A stretch of DNA of 64,000 nt from Nautilus pompilius. Its lineage: Eukaryota; Mollusca; Cephalopoda; Nautilida; Nautilidae. The translations under genes were made by a program, and so were the position numbers. The DNA lies in NCBI GenBank assembly GCA_018389105.1, contig JACATO010001715.1, positions 20,633 through 84,632 on the forward strand, read 5' to 3'. Shown one piece after another: positions 31,038-44,219 of this stretch. The notes beneath the pieces were generated by a model. That model had not been told where the DNA came from and did not search any database. It was given only the letters and a program-made list of their open reading frames with translations. Within the stretch, counting starts at the first letter, position 1, and every line of letters starts with the position of its first letter.

Positions 31038-33894
31038 CAGGAAATAGAAATACGTCATATATAACAGCAGTTCGGATTGGTTAATTCTGGTAAAGCCTTC
31101 CTACGTCTAAGCTGTGTGACGCAATCGCAAAGCGTGGTTTCGGAGTTCATATTAAATTACCAGCCTTAACATTAAAAAAAAACAAACAAAAAACAGAGCT
31201 AATAAACCTAATAAAACAAACGTGGACTAGTGTCAGCAAAGGAGCCACTGACAATCTGATTCCAAAGCGTTCTTTTACTCTCGTCCCGAAATTAGAAAGC
31301 GAAACATGCGAGAAAAGCCGTTGAGCTGTAAAGCGCCCGCTTGTTATCGGGATTCAGCCAAACAGTTTGAAGTTCGTTCCTTTCCTGTTCCACATATTTA
31401 GTTGTTTTATGACATACGACAGTTTCCTCGCAGCAAGGTGGTTGTTGTAACGCCAAACGAATACATTCTCATAAGACTGAATCCCGCTCACCTCCGTGTT
31501 CTGTATCCGTTTCGAAGTTTCAAGAAACAGAGCTCCATTAAAAAGGCATAGAATTAAATAGAATGTTTTTTTTTTTTATTACTCGCCTATAAATGGTGAG
31601 GACTGGCAGTTGGGCGATAGTTATTACGTTCTAATTTTGTTTGGGAGAAACACGATAGACAACTGAATTGGCCATTAAGACGTTTAGATACACGAGACTA
31701 ATCCTGATTGATGTTACCTCTGTAATAACAAACACCTCCCATTTATACTCGTGTTCCTTTTCCATTATAGAGATGAATCATTTTTTTTAAATTGAAAGCA
31801 CAGGAACCAGTACAATTTACACAAGAAAGCTTTTTTGATAAAGTCAGATTTTAATGTTCTTTTTATACGCATAATGAAGACCGTATTTACGCAAATGATT
31901 TTGACGGTTATCTGCTTTATAGGAGTTTTAAGAAACAACAACTAGTAGATAAGCAGATTTTAACTGATTTTTAATTTGCAGCAATGAATAATAGATGATT
32001 TAAAGTATTACATCTACTAGGTCCGAACTTTAGACGTTCGAGGGAAGACCTAAAGTAGATTTTTGAAAATAATTAGAGGTTTTGAGCGTGTGGACACGGA
32101 CGGATGTTCGTCTTGGCTGTTTGCAGTGACTATTAATACTAGGGATCATAATTACAAGTTAGCTAAGATTCTGGCGCGGTTAGATATCGGGAAATAGTTT
32201 TTTCGGTAATGGAATTGTGATGGGTGGAATAAATTACCCGTTAGCGTGGCTAGTAGTGGTAGTAATAGCAATTAATTTTCAAACTGTGTCGATGGTCACC
32301 CCTCTTCCTTGAGGAGAGGCTCTTGCACAAGCCATTGAGACCAAAGAAACCAATCATACCTTATCTGTTTTCTAGTGACCGTTGCGAGTTATTTGGAATT
32401 GCGATTCTTATCCACTAGTGTTTCAGCACGGGGAAAAAAAAAAAAAAATTACAACCGACATCAGTGCAGGTGAGTCATTTTATAGGTCTCATAATTGTGA
32501 ACCCTAGTGTATGAATGTGTTTCTGGCTACGCAATGCTTCCATAATGATGGTTTTGGTGTAAAATGTTTTTGTTTTTTTTTAGATGGAAGCATTGTGAAA
32601 TTTTTATAATAAAACTTAAAAAAAAAAAAACATTACACGCTGTGCACCTGACTATTTTTTTTCTAATTTATTTTTTCGTAGTATTTAATTTTAGGAAAGA
32701 TATCCATCATTGGCACGTGACACCTTGCAGTAGGCGTAGCAGGTTATATTTCTTCACACAAACACACACAAAAAACCATCTGAGATTGTTTTCTTTTTTT
32801 AGACTTGATGCTAATCTGAATTGATAATATTGTATGAAGAAATTTCCAACGCAATTCCCCATAAAATTGCACACATTCTTAATAAAATTGAAATACCAAA
32901 TCTTCTTTAATTACATTGCTTATTGTTTTCAATTTTTGAATTTCCTTTGCTCTAAAACACGCAACGGTTTGAAATTGAAAATTATATTTTGGCATCGTCG
33001 TCTCGTCCTGTATGCAGTGAGCGTGGTGCATGCAATAATAGCTGGTTAATCAAGTCAGAAATGGGATTTATTCGCCAGACCAACACCTAAAAGTACCTTA
33101 AAAGTAAAGACAACGGCGGTTTATGGTAATTCCTGACCACCGTTATACCGCATCCTTGTGAAAAAGATGACTAATGTGTAGAAAATGAATAGCCTTCCTC
33201 TTTCAGAAGTAGCCCTCGAGAAATAATCAAAGTCGGTCAGGCGGATTTGTATTTTTTAATGGCATTAATGACTTCGTTTAGATTCACTTGTTGCATGCCT
33301 ATAAAAATACAACAAAACTTATATTGAAATACACCTGACGGGGGATAATCTAATTGAAGCTAAAATTAAGCACGTCTACTTTAATTATACTCCGAACCAA
33401 TATAACTACTCTCGCAAACAGTTTACACCACTTTCCTTTCCCCGCGGATCCATCTTCTCTATCAATCTGCCCCCCCCCCTGGAATCTTGGGTCCTTTTAG
33501 GGAAAGGTTTCATATTTATCGCCGATAGAGGCGGTAGACATCCGCAACTTTATTCGCAGACTTTTCACGGCTAAAACCCCCAGCTTTATTGTCGATAATT
33601 TAAAATTATTCTCGTGTTCATGCTTGCGATATTTAAAGGTAGAATCTGAAAAGAAGTACGTGCAGCAAAGCCATTACCCAGAATGCAAAGAAAAAAAGCC
33701 GATTCAATTCATTCGCGTGCATTCAGTGGAATTAATTTCCTACGGTGCAACTAAATACATCGTTCAAATCGGAAGATCTCGGAGGTGCAACTTACGAATC
33801 TGAATTGTCTATCTTAAAATGTAAGGTAGGCAACTCGGAATATTAGGTTGCGCAGGAACAATTGTAAGAAAGGTAACTCATCTTTTCTTTCTGG
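31038..33894. other. Intergenic sequence
   Basis: AT-rich with many oligo-A and oligo-T runs. It includes a tRNA-like SINE candidate at 31318. I see no gene. Confidence 0.6.
31318..31520 (+). mobile_element. Possible tRNA-related SINE
   Basis: GCCGTTGAGCTGTAAAGCGC is box A-like and AAGTTCGTTCC, about 45 bp on, is box B-like. The body is moderately GC-rich in AT-rich surroundings. It is a single copy here, so the assignment is weak. Confidence 0.35.
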
Positions 33895-33909
33895 TATCAT
33901 TTGTTTTAC

Positions 33910-34330
33910 AAGGTGTTCCAAAATCTTGTCTACACTTTTTACTATAGCCTAATAAACAGGCATACTGCTAGAGAGAATTAATGTTTTGCTTTATGCATCA
34001 GATACCTCATCGTGATACACTGGAATAGGTGTTTTAAATGTCCACCATCGGCATCCACGCAGACGTTATAACGGCAAATGTTTTCGTGGGAGCAGCTATC
34101 GCAGCATCAATAATTCTCTTTTAGAGTTCATGGATGGTAGATAGCTGGTTGTCTGGCGTACTCCCTGTCCTTCAACACACTTCACAGGAAAATATCCGGA
34201 GAGCGTGGCGGGAACTCAACTAGCCGCCGTCATCCCATGGACTGCCCAGTAAAGTGCCATCCAATATTCCCGTACATTTTTGCCACTGAAAACACATGAC
34301 TTAAGAGGTGTCCTGCGTGGCGCGATAGCA
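33910..34330 (-). pseudogene. 3' fragment of a Tc1/mariner-superfamily transposase
   Basis: On the minus strand PPRSPDIFL...SVLKDREYARQPA and ADGGHLKHLF follow the usual C-terminal order of mariner-like transposases: SPD-x-x-P-x-D-FFLW, then LKDRVY, then a C-terminal GGHFEHLL-like box. Stops and frameshifts interrupt it. GGTGTTCCAAAATCTTG at 33912 looks like a terminal repeat of the same element. The catalytic residues upstream are not recognisable. Confidence 0.6.
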
Positions 34331-36990
34331 TCTGCAAGCTTCCAAATTAAACGTCTTAACTTCGAGATAGAATGATTTTATATGGCAGTGTACGAGAGTG
34401 TATATTTTTAGATACCCTGTATACTTTATCTTGGTCTCCAACCGATTTTAAAAAAAAAAAACTGATAACTAAACTCATTATTATTTTAATGTTTAGAGAT
34501 TCCAAATGCTATGGTTCTCTACTATTTTGGTTTTTACTCCAGCAGTATCATTCAACCGCTTTTATTGACTAAAGTGTAAATAAATGTATTAGAATTAGAG
34601 GCGGCGCAAGAAAACGTAAGACAGACAGTTGCATCCCTATTGAAGATTCTGGCCAGTTACTTAAAAGAGTTAAATATGACATTCTTGAAGTACTGTTCTT
34701 AGTAAACAAGCTTTATTTACTCCTTAACTAAAAACATTTGGGTAATAATTTATCTATATCACTCATTTATAGGAAATTTCGTTAAGTTTAAACTTTCGAT
34801 ACTTTTTTAAATTGCAAGTGCAAAGTCGAAAAAACCACAAACAAATCCGTGCCTGTCACAGTTGTGCGGTGTCCTGTTCTACGTCATAACTGTGCAATAA
34901 ACGTTCGAATGGACTCTTCTTCCACTCTTAATAGAATAAAAACGCAAGATGGCGCTCCCTGAGGTATGGAAATTATAATATCTAACTAATCATTTATTCT
35001 ATGCAGTTCTGAAAATTGTGATTATTGTTTTAGGAGTTAAGCTGAATACTTAATAGTAGTGATATAGGTTAAAACTGTGGGGATTTTATTGTGCCTTCGC
35101 ACTTATCCCGTCAAGAAGTACGCCCGTGCATTTACGGGAAGTTGGTATCGATCCTGACAGATTAATCCGGTCAATACACGTTTCCAGGGTTTCGTAGGCC
35201 GTATATTTACAGGATTACTTTGTTAGGATCGATACCAACTTCGATGAAACTTGCTTTTTTAAAAATATTTTAATAATATACAAAATACTTTTCTTACAAA
35301 GGTTAAAGTAAGAACATAAATTCCTGGCCCCATCCGCCGTCTGCTCCACAGCGTGGAAATTTTGTGGAGAGCCTTTACCGTCGGTGCTGGTATCGAGACC
35401 AGTCAACAATGCCAAAGCTTCAGAAAACTTTCCAGAACTACAGTACTCGAGAAATTCTGATTTCGGACATTATCATCTGAACAGTCATCTTTGTTAGTTC
35501 TAGATATTTATGGAAAATTCGTTAAGCAGAACTAAGGTCGCATTCGCAGTAAAATCTCTCCGCACTTTTTCGTAAAAATCTAAGCATCTAAAAATCGACA
35601 GTCTTGTAATATATACACAAATGTATTAAACATTAATGGCGTCAAAGTTTCCGGTACATCATACTGTAAGATTACAGCACAAGTTCTTTACGGTATGGTG
35701 TATAATCTCAATGAAATTAATGACGTCATATTTAAATAGAATTTCTCAGTATTCGCCCACATTAGGGATAAAAATCAAGTATAAGAGTTAAAATTAAAGA
35801 ACATTGTCACTTCGGATATAATCGATTCGTTACACACTTGCCCACCCGCTCTAAAACAAATACCTAATATCAATTCAACAGTCAAGTAGGGATGTGTCCT
35901 TGAAGCCAATTATAAATACCGACCTAAAACCGGCACATCACAGCACCAAAATTCGAAATATCATTTGTGGCTTTTATACAAAATAAGACAGCTTTTCTTC
36001 AACACAGTGTTGGTGCAATGTTATTTATATACATTTTAAAACCATACATTTAAAATTCTAAATAAAAATAATTATTAGTCTTTGTTTTCTATTTTATTTA
36101 TGAATCTAAGCACAGTATACAATAGCAGTATAAATAAGTTTTATTTCATACAAAGATATTTTTATAGAATGCTAAAGGCTTGACCTAAAATATCTGTTTG
36201 ATTGCACAAAGGATAGAAACAGACTAAAGGTCGTGTTTTTAATATGCATTAATCAATAGAATGATTTATTTCAGACTATAAGCAAAACATCAAAACCTTA
36301 TTGTTAGGCTTATAAAAACCGTCTGCATCTACATCAAACTCCAGTGTTTTTCACATTACAACTTACTGCTGTCTAATTTGAACTTCACCTCTTTCAATGA
36401 AAATTCACAGCTATTTTTTTCAAAGTACTGAATAAATGTTTGCATAACTAAGTAAAATGTTAACATCAAATTTTGAGAGGAATGTATTAAAGGATATTGT
36501 AACGAAAATTAACTACGTATTAATTATACTAGTATGGTAACACTTAAACATGACAAATAATTTAATAGAAATATAAGTAGACACCACAAAAGTTGTATTT
36601 TGTACTTGTGGATTAGTTATTTGATTTTGAATTATTTTTAGGAGAAATGAAATTTAGAAAATAATTAAATCTTTCTTAACCTTTAAACATTTTTTTTGGA
36701 AATCTTGAACAACCCCAAAGACTTAAAGTAGAAAAAATACATAACATTAAAAGTCTTTAAAATCTATTGGAAGAAATTAATTTTAACAATTTTAATATTA
36801 TTTTGAAACTCAATTTTTAAAATCCTCTTGTTGAAAATAAAATCTAAGAAAGAAAAATCTTAAAAATACAGGAGTATTAATAAATAATTGATGGCGAAAA
36901 ATCTTGCTGGAGGCAAATAAAATATTTGTCATTTACTTCTAAGCAGTCACAGTCAGTTCTTAAGCCAATTAAACTTATGTCAAAAAAATT
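34331..36990. other. AT-rich intergenic sequence
   Basis: Composition becomes steadily more AT-rich after about 35.8 kb. No gene recognised. One clear hairpin is at 35138-35242. The left end of the Polinton relic probably lies in here, but no terminal repeat was found. Confidence 0.5.
35138..35242. repeat. Hairpin with perfect 18-bp arms
   Basis: GAAGTTGGTATCGATCCT at 35138 and its exact reverse complement at 35225 enclose about 70 bp. Confidence 0.85.
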
Positions 36991-37899
36991 TTTTTTAAAA
37001 TTTTAAAATCTGCTAATGTTAAGTTAAAGAAAAAATAAAATCGTAAGTACGATAAGAAAAATAGAATAAATGGGAAAGTTATGAACACTATTCTTGAAGG
37101 TCACGTTTTTGGATTTAGAAATCGCGGCATCAGAATGTAAATCTAAAGAATTTGGTCTTTTTAGAGCGTCTAAAACCAGAAATAGAAAAGATCTTTTTTT
37201 GAGCCAAAATGGCATAATTTTATATTTATATTTACATTATACGCAAAACTTAAAGACAATGAAATGAATCTAATGTGAGAGAAGTGAAAACATTTTCTAC
37301 TGCAGGTATATGTGCACTTTCTGATAAGTTTAACTTTTAAATATCACTTTAATGACAGTTTAAGATGTAAAAAGCTTGATGTACAAACCAATAAAGACTA
37401 TAAAGCTGCTTTCTGTGGAAATAGATAAATGTGATTCGCTTAAACTATCATCATATATAAAAATACCCAACTTTAAAAAAAAAAAAAACTGTTGCATTAA
37501 ACATTCAAAATAAAGTTTAAAAATGTTTTTCTGGTCTATACTTATGAAACTGCATCCAGTTGGTAGTACAAGTCACCTATATAGAGTAACAAAAAACTTG
37601 AATTAAATATGAAACGTATAACTTACCCTATTACATTAAACAAAATAAATCTTTGAAACCAACATCTCATTTAATGTATACATGTTTTAAGAAGATAACA
37701 AAGTTATAAAACATATAATTTCAATTTTAAAAATGCGAGAAAATGTAGCTATTTTGCTCATTACGTAAGATCAAACTGGTTATACTCTAATTAAAAGTCT
37801 ATAAAGTAATCAGAATGCAAATAACAAAGCACTAATCAAACGTTTGTGTACAGCATTGTATCCCAACTGTTTGCTAAATTATAAAGATGAAGCCTTATA

Positions 37900-40400
37900 A
37901 AAAATAGACGTGTGACCTAGATTACCTAAACCGTATAATGAATTAGAATTTAAAAACTTTGAAGAAAAATGTCTAATATATCCGGATTTTGAAGCTGTTT
38001 TTTTTTCTAAAAGTGAAGAAATACTAAAAGCAAACAATATTATAAGAAACTATCCCATCAACCTTTTGTTATGATATTGTAACTGGTCATGCAGCATCTA
38101 CACTTGTTCTCTTTAGAACTCAAATAAAGACAAAGCAGATACTACTGCTAACATCTTTATAAAACAGGTAAATAATAATATACACAAAAAATCACAAACT
38201 TTATAACTTCTGAATTTTGTCATATCTGTGATGAACCTTTTATTGTCGGAGATAAAATAGTGAGACCATTAGCCTCTATTGTTCCACAAACAACCGAAAA
38301 GTATATTTCATTTTCATTTAAAGAACTTATTAATAAAGAGATAACAAATGATAAAGCAATAATCAAATGTCTCGAAGTCAAATCTTAGGTTATTTTAGAT
38401 TTATGGGAACGGATTAAGATGAGTTAGTGGCAAATCTAAAACCAAAACAATTTATTCATACAAATGATAAACTTTAAAAAGAAAAGATGTCCTTATACTC
38501 TTTTTATTGACAATTTTATATGTATAATGTGCTACTAGTTAATTAACAAAAATATTTTTATAGTGAATAAGATTTTAAAATCGATTCAAATTCACATTTT
38601 AAGTATTATTTTAAAAAAAAAATGTCAACAGTACACCAGTCAAACATTAGGAGCATGTGGTGGTATCTACCTTAAATCTGAGGTCTTACTTTGGCTGAGG
38701 TATTTGAAAACTTCAGAAGTGTACGTCAAAAAGTTTATAAATTAGATTAATTTCAATTTTTACAACCTCCCCATCCTGGAATGATTATTTAAAGATGGCT
38801 AAAATAGACTTAGATCTCTTAACAGATTATTATATGTTATTAATGATAGAGCAAGGCATAAGAAGTGGAATCTCTATGGCACCAGATACGTAAAAACTCT
38901 CGAAGTGTATCTAATGTAGATCTAATTGGTGGAGAAAACGTATTGGATTCTTTTGTGGTTGTGGAGCTAGTGTGGGCAACGTGTATTTATATATGTGTCT
39001 GTTTCTCTTTTTTTAAAAGGGTGGGTTACCGAATCCATACGAGGTCTCGGATGGGGCCGTAACCCCGAGTGAGTGGCCTTTGGCGGTATTATGATCCCCG
39101 ACTCGAGATCGAGGACCATGCTGGTCATCGCCCTCAGTCCAGCTATAGGGAGTCTGTGATGCAAGCCCCAGCCAGTCAAATTGGCAACACCAACCCAACG
39201 GAGCCCTGACTCCTAGGGCGAGATAGAGATCTCACCCTCAGAGATGCTATAAAATCAAATGATCGAGACTAGAAAATTTAAAACAAATTATAACCTAACA
39301 AAAAGAAAAATCTTACATTATTCACTCAGATGAAAATAACCTCTACGATTGCGCCGTGTGTCAGCCACTCCCAACAGATGGATTTAGGTGGGTAGAACCA
39401 CAAAATTTAGAGCATTACAAAAATAAAAACGGATTCAGCAATAAGCGATATACGAAGTAAACTTAGAATACCCCGAATAGTCAACATAGCCACCATAAAG
39501 ACGGTCGACTAATTGTAAGAAAATGTATTCTGAATACTGAGGTTTTTTTTCCTTACCAAAATAAGATGATAGAAAATAAAGTCGGGTGTGAATCTACTAT
39601 TTTCAAATTGTCAAATACTATACAATGAAAATATTTATGTGGTAAAATATACAAATTTTCAACTTTTTTCTCTCTAGGTATGAAGATAACACAAGCAAGT
39701 ATTACTTTTAATCACTTTGCTTGGTATAACTTTATATTAAATTAAATAAAGATATGAAAACCAATTTTACAAATGATTTTAAAAGTTTCATAACATCAGA
39801 GCACCTTTAAAAAGCACATGTTAATAGAATTACCCAATACTACACTAGAAATATCAATAACGAAAACATAATTCTCATACATATAAAAAATAAAGTTATA
39901 AACTTGAACATGCATCTTTACTTAGAAATATGCATTTTAGATTATTCAAAATATTTAATGTATAATTTTCCCTTTAATATTATGAAATAAAAAAGCAATT
40001 ATTTGCAGATACAGTTTCTCAATGTTATCACATAAAAACAGAAAACATATATGGATTTTGAAAGAAGATATATCTTTATGTCACTTTTGCTTATTCAAAA
40101 GACCTTAAATTAAAAAGTTGTAAGAAAGATGAAAGATGAGTATGCAGAAAAAATAATAAATGAATTTTGTAAACTTGGATCTGATCCTAAATCAAAAAAG
40201 GTTTAAAAGAAATTCAAAAAATATAATTAAAATAATGAAAACTACAAAATTATACTTTATATAATGCAGAAAAAACATAAAATAAGAACTTAATTATATT
40301 TGAAAAACAATATTTATGCAATTAAGTTTGCTAAAGTTGCATTATCTCCCTTCGATAATAAGCTGTATTATAACATGATAAAATGACTTGACTTTATAGA
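37900..40400 (+). pseudogene. Polinton family B DNA polymerase relic
   Basis: Ordered motifs of protein-primed PolB are visible. ELEFKNF and the exonuclease motif PDFEAVFF are near 37980. The Cys motif FCHICDEPF is near 38215. GIYLKSEVLLWL is near 38660. IDLDLLTDYYMLLMIEQGIR is near 38805. A polymerase motif A-like SDENNLYDCAV is near 39327, where the family has D-x-NNLYG. YEVNLEYPE is near 39455 and FSLGMKITQ near 39672. The motif C position near 40003 reads ADTVSQ instead of DTDS. The C-terminal box KVALSPFDNK is near 40330. Numerous stops and frameshifts break it, and an insert of about 380 bp lies between 38890 and 39270. It is inactive. Confidence 0.9.
38890..39270. mobile_element. GC-rich insertion inside the polymerase relic
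   Basis: Polymerase similarity stops at about 38885 and resumes at about 39275. Between them is a GC-rich block (39030-39245) preceded by oligo-T, with GATCCCCGACTCGAGATCGA and CAGTCAAATTGGCAACACCA. Its composition is wholly unlike its surroundings. It could be a SINE or the 3' end of a LINE. I do not recognise the family, and no target duplication is obvious. Confidence 0.55.
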
Positions 40401-40477
40401 CATTTCAGGCTTAATTAATTGCTAACACCATTGATGAAACAGTTCGTATAAAAACTAACACTTTTAATGGGACAAGT

Positions 40478-41250
40478 AACATTTTTAGTTGGTCATGTTC
40501 ATTTGTTGTAACTCCTGCTCATAAAATAATCCTAATATGTCTTCTCCATCTAAAGCCTCTAGTTTATATGGCCAAGGAACAGTGACGTTAATGTTTATGA
40601 TATTAAATACTTCATCAATCCAATTTTAATGTATCTTTTTCCAGATTTTTTTTATAACGATACATCCGTACTAGATCATTAGCTTTAAATCGATGTTTTT
40701 TATTCTTTCTTATTTAACTTTTTGTCGACTTTGCCTCGGTTATTTTTTCACCTGCTATTTTGGTGGCCTGCCAAAAGATCTGTCTTTTCGTTGTTATACT
40801 CATTTATTAATGTATCTAAAACAATTATTCAATTACCATTACTATTTTCTGTAAACTTGTCCCACATATTATTTTTTTAAATATTACTAAATTTCTCAAA
40901 ACAACTGCATTACCTTCATTTTATGTATAATAAAGTTCTTTTCCTTTTAGAAGTTTTTTTTAAAGTTCTATCAACGAATTCACTTCCTATATCAGTCCAG
41001 AATTTATTTGGTGTTCTATTAAACTGCTTAAATAAATATTTAAATGTTTCTATTAAAGATTTTTAGTTATATTTTTAAAGAAACACTTTATGCATATTTA
41101 GAACAAATACTGATTACATTTAACATATTCATAACCTTTATTCCATTTAGAAGAGGCCCACATAGCAATTAAATCTGCTGACTAAGTATAATTTATTGAA
41201 TGAAAAAACACTCATCTTTTATGATAATATTTTCTAACAGGATTTTGTAT
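40478..41250 (-). pseudogene. Polinton retroviral-type integrase relic
   Basis: Read on the minus strand, from high to low coordinates. SADLIAM with SSKWNKGYEYV is the first catalytic Asp region. FKQFNRTPNKFWTDIGSEFV is the second Asp region. A piece with MWDKFTEN then LDTLINEYNNE follows. The C-terminal chromo-like part reads FKANDLVRMYRYKKNLEKD and ends with WPYKLEALDGEDILGLFYEQ. This is the rve integrase carried by Polintons. The catalytic Glu region is altered and there are frameshifts and stops, so it is dead. It lies opposite in strand to the polymerase and ATPase. Confidence 0.9.
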
Positions 41251-41253
41251 CTC

Positions 41254-41464
41254 TTCAGTAGAAGACTTTCAAGTTTGTTTTTCTTTTTTGGTTTACCTTT
41301 TTATTTGAACCGGGACCCGTAACACTTTCAATGGAACCTCCAATAGCTATTTTTCCTTTCATTGCAGTTTTAAATAAATCTTTGTCAAGTTTTTCTCTTA
41401 AATTAAGATTTTGAATGTTATTAAAATCCTGAATTAATATTTTCAGATGATTATTCTTCCTCAC
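41254..41464 (-). CDS. Short unassigned frame in the Polinton relic
   Basis: A 69-residue Lys-rich open frame on the integrase strand, ending just upstream of the integrase relic. No family recognised. In such decayed DNA an open frame this short carries little weight. Confidence 0.2.
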
Positions 41465-41481
41465 ATTCTCCGGATTGCGCT

Positions 41482-41739
41482 TTGAGATCTTTATTAGATT
41501 TTAATGACGATTCCGTGGATGGTGAGACTGATTCATATAACAATTATCATGAATTTGGCTCTTCTAATACTGTGGAGTTTACAGAAGAAAGTCAATGTGA
41601 AAGTGAGCCTGACGCTAAACAAATTAAGATTAATAAGCATTTAAAACTTAAGTTTTTTCTTTTTTATTATAAACGAGTACTTTCAAAACTTAATAGAAAA
41701 ATAAAAATAGTAAACATCATAATTTTTTTTATTAATTAG
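41482..41739 (+). CDS. Short acidic frame in the Polinton relic
   Basis: An 85-residue open frame with an acidic, Ser/Asn-rich first half (DFNDDSVDGETDSYNN) and a basic, hydrophobic second half. It lies directly before the ATPase relic. It could be a leftover of a small Polinton gene. Function unknown. Confidence 0.25.
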   Translation: MRSLLDFNDDSVDGETDSYNNYHEFGSSNTVEFTEESQCESEPDAKQIKINKHLKLKFFLFYYKRVLSKLNRKIKIVNIIIFFIN

Positions 41740-41764
41740 AAATATGCATAAATTGTTTATAGGA

Positions 41765-42425
41765 GAAAAAATGATGCGCCAAAATCATTGTACGTCTGTT
41801 TATTAGATCCAGTGCTTTTAGATTATTCTAGAGTATGTATTTGTGGAAAATCTTTGCATCAATCTTAATATCAAATAATAGAAAGTGGTTTTGCTAATAA
41901 GTTCAGATACATATCTTCAATATGCATTAAAGAATAAAAATTTGTACCGACAAACTGTTTATGAAATAATAAACTAGAGAACATAAAATGAACAAGAAAT
42001 AGATGATGATACTTTGAAGACCCAAATTATATTCCTGATCCGATTCAAAATTTTAAAATTTGTTTATTTTGGAGCCTTATGTGCGATATAAGTCAAACAA
42101 ACCCGGAAATATTTTATACTAGAGACCGACATAATAATATTGATGCCTTTAGTATTTCCCAGAACTAACACAAGTTTCGGTCAAAAACCATGAGAAACAA
42201 CTCATACGTTATTATCCTTTTTATTGTTATCTAAAACAGATCTCCAACATTTTTGGGATAACTTGGTTGGAAAAAGGGTATGACGTTTTATGAACTTCGA
42301 TATTTTACAGAAAAATGTTGGGGAGTACTATTGGTTTGTAGTTATAGACAAATCCTCTGATAAATACAATGTAAGGTATAGTTTGACGTTTGACAAATTT
42401 CATTATCCCTTATAATGGTTCTGTA
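41765..42425 (+). pseudogene. Polinton packaging ATPase relic (FtsK/A32-like)
   Basis: LDPVLLDYSRVCICGKSLHQ starts the recognisable part, followed by DPNYIPDPIQNF, FYTRDRHNNIDAFSISQN and, near 42360, DKYNVRYS before the end. These match the second half of the genome-packaging ATPase of Polintons, including the GRHxNxD-like box. The Walker A region is not preserved in readable form. Several stops and frame changes are present. In an active element the product pumps DNA into the capsid. Confidence 0.8.
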
Positions 42426-43217
42426 GGAATTTTCGCCCATTGGAAGCTTTGCTTATACTGTTAAACGATGTGCTAAGATGCTTTCCTTAATCTATTATAT
42501 ATAAACAAAGAGGATAAAATAAAAGATTAAGAACTTGATTTCTTATAAAAATAAATTAATATTTTCTTGATAAAAAAATAAGTGAACAAGACCAACCAAA
42601 TCAACAAAATTATTTCGGCCAATTATAAATACAAACTTCAGCTCAAAGTATAGAAGTCATGGAACCTTTAGCACCTCAATAAAACAATACCAACAGATAG
42701 GCCTAACCCGAATTCTTTATCAATTCTGTCGGCTCCTTAAATAGCTGACAGCATGAAAGTAGCTGCAGATGCTGCAGTTTATTTGGCTTCTACTGATAAC
42801 ACTGGCCAACAAGTATTTTTCATCAAGCATATGTCAAGGTGTACTTAGTGTAGTTTTTAATGCTGATTTCAAATATACAATTAGTTTTTTGACATCACGT
42901 ACAGTTTTCAAGATGAGAAAGTTTTTTGGTTTTAGCTCATGCATTATATAGAAATTCCAATAATGACGTGTATGCATGTATTTCATTTACATCATGGAAA
43001 CACACCTTTAAAATAAACTACATTATTCATTGCTGCATAGTTCAGATGCAATATTTCATCATCTTAAATTAACCAATCAAGTTTTGTCTGATGAAATAGG
43101 TATTTCAACATCTCAAATTGTCCAGTCATAATTGGTCTGATGAAATATTTCATCATCTCAAATTCAATATAAGTATAACCGTTTGTATCTATTTCCTTAC
43201 TTGTTTTACAGTGTTAA
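42426..43217. other. Unassigned Polinton DNA and flank of an inserted gene
   Basis: From 42735 a plus-strand stretch reads SMKVAADAAVYLASTDNTGQ, which looks protein-coding but is unassigned. At 43040-43165 the motif TTTCATCATCT plus TAAATT and CTGATGAAATA recurs two to three times, probably the terminal part of the inserted element that follows. Confidence 0.4.
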
Positions 43218-43219
43218 CA

Positions 43220-44219
43220 ATGTCAAGACAGTGTAGAAATCCTCCCGATGTGTTTTGTTATGTCTGTGGACAATTTATTGTGAAAGCTCAAAAACATACA
43301 ATAACACCACAGATCAAGAAGATTTATAAGCTATAGATGTTTTTTTTAAAAAGCTGTACTTCTCCATAATGGTAATTTGAAGCCCTCCATTCCTATTGCA
43401 CACTCCGTTCATCTTCATGAATCATATGAGAATATGGAACTTTTACTTCATGCCATTGCCTATGAAAGATACTCATGGAAAATATGTGGAGATTTAAGAG
43501 TCATCGGAATGTTAATGGAAATGCAGTCAGGTTTCACAAAATACTGTTGTTTCTTGTGTCTATGGGATAGTCGGGCAACTGACAGACATTATTCGGAATC
43601 AAACTGGCAGACAAGAACATCATACCAGCCAGGACTGTCTAGTGTCAAGAATACACCACCTCTTGTAGATGCATGTAATGTCCTATTGCCTCCTTTGCAC
43701 ATAAAGCTTGGACTGATGAAACAGTTTGTAAAGACACTAGGGAAGAGAAATGCCAGAGGGTTTGAGTATATTGTAGAAAAGTTTCCCAAAATCACACAGG
43801 CGAAGTTGAAAGAGGGTATCTTTGTCGGACCCCAAATTAGAGAAGTACTCAAAGATGTCAACTTCAAGACAACACTGGATGAACTGGAACTGCCTGCCTG
43901 GAATGCTTTCAATTGGATCTGTGAGAATTTCTTGGGCAACAAGAAGGCAATGGACTACAAGGATGGCATCAAGAATCTTCTGAAATGTTACTCAGCAATG
44001 GGTTGTCGCTTCTTGGACTCCCATCTGGATTTCTTCGCAGATAACCTTGGAGCAGTGTCTGATGAACATGGTGAAAGATTTCACCAGGACATTAGTGCTA
44101 TGGAGAAACGGTACCAAGGCTTCTGGAATGACAGTATGCTGGCTGACTACTGCTGGACACTTTACCGTGACCAACCGGATCAGGAACACCGCAGGAAATC
44201 CAAATCACAATGTTTCTGA
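43220..44219 (+). pseudogene. Transposon-associated repetitive gene (HGERFHQD family), internally deleted
   Basis: Two pieces of one protein family. Residues from MSRQCRNPPDVFCYVCGQF (43220-43336) are the N-terminus with a CxxC motif. A 280-residue open frame (43377-44219) is the C-terminal half, with YCCFLCLWDSRATDRHY, PPLHIKLGLMKQFVKTLGK, KEGIFVGPQIREV and SDEHGERFHQDI then MEKRYQGFW. I recall this family as a multicopy, uncharacterised protein of arthropods and other invertebrates, thought to ride on mobile elements. About 200 residues are missing between the pieces and the frame shifts. A shorter gap seems to follow KCYSAMGC. The long uninterrupted frame in strongly mutated surroundings shows a later insertion. 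Confidence 0.7.
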
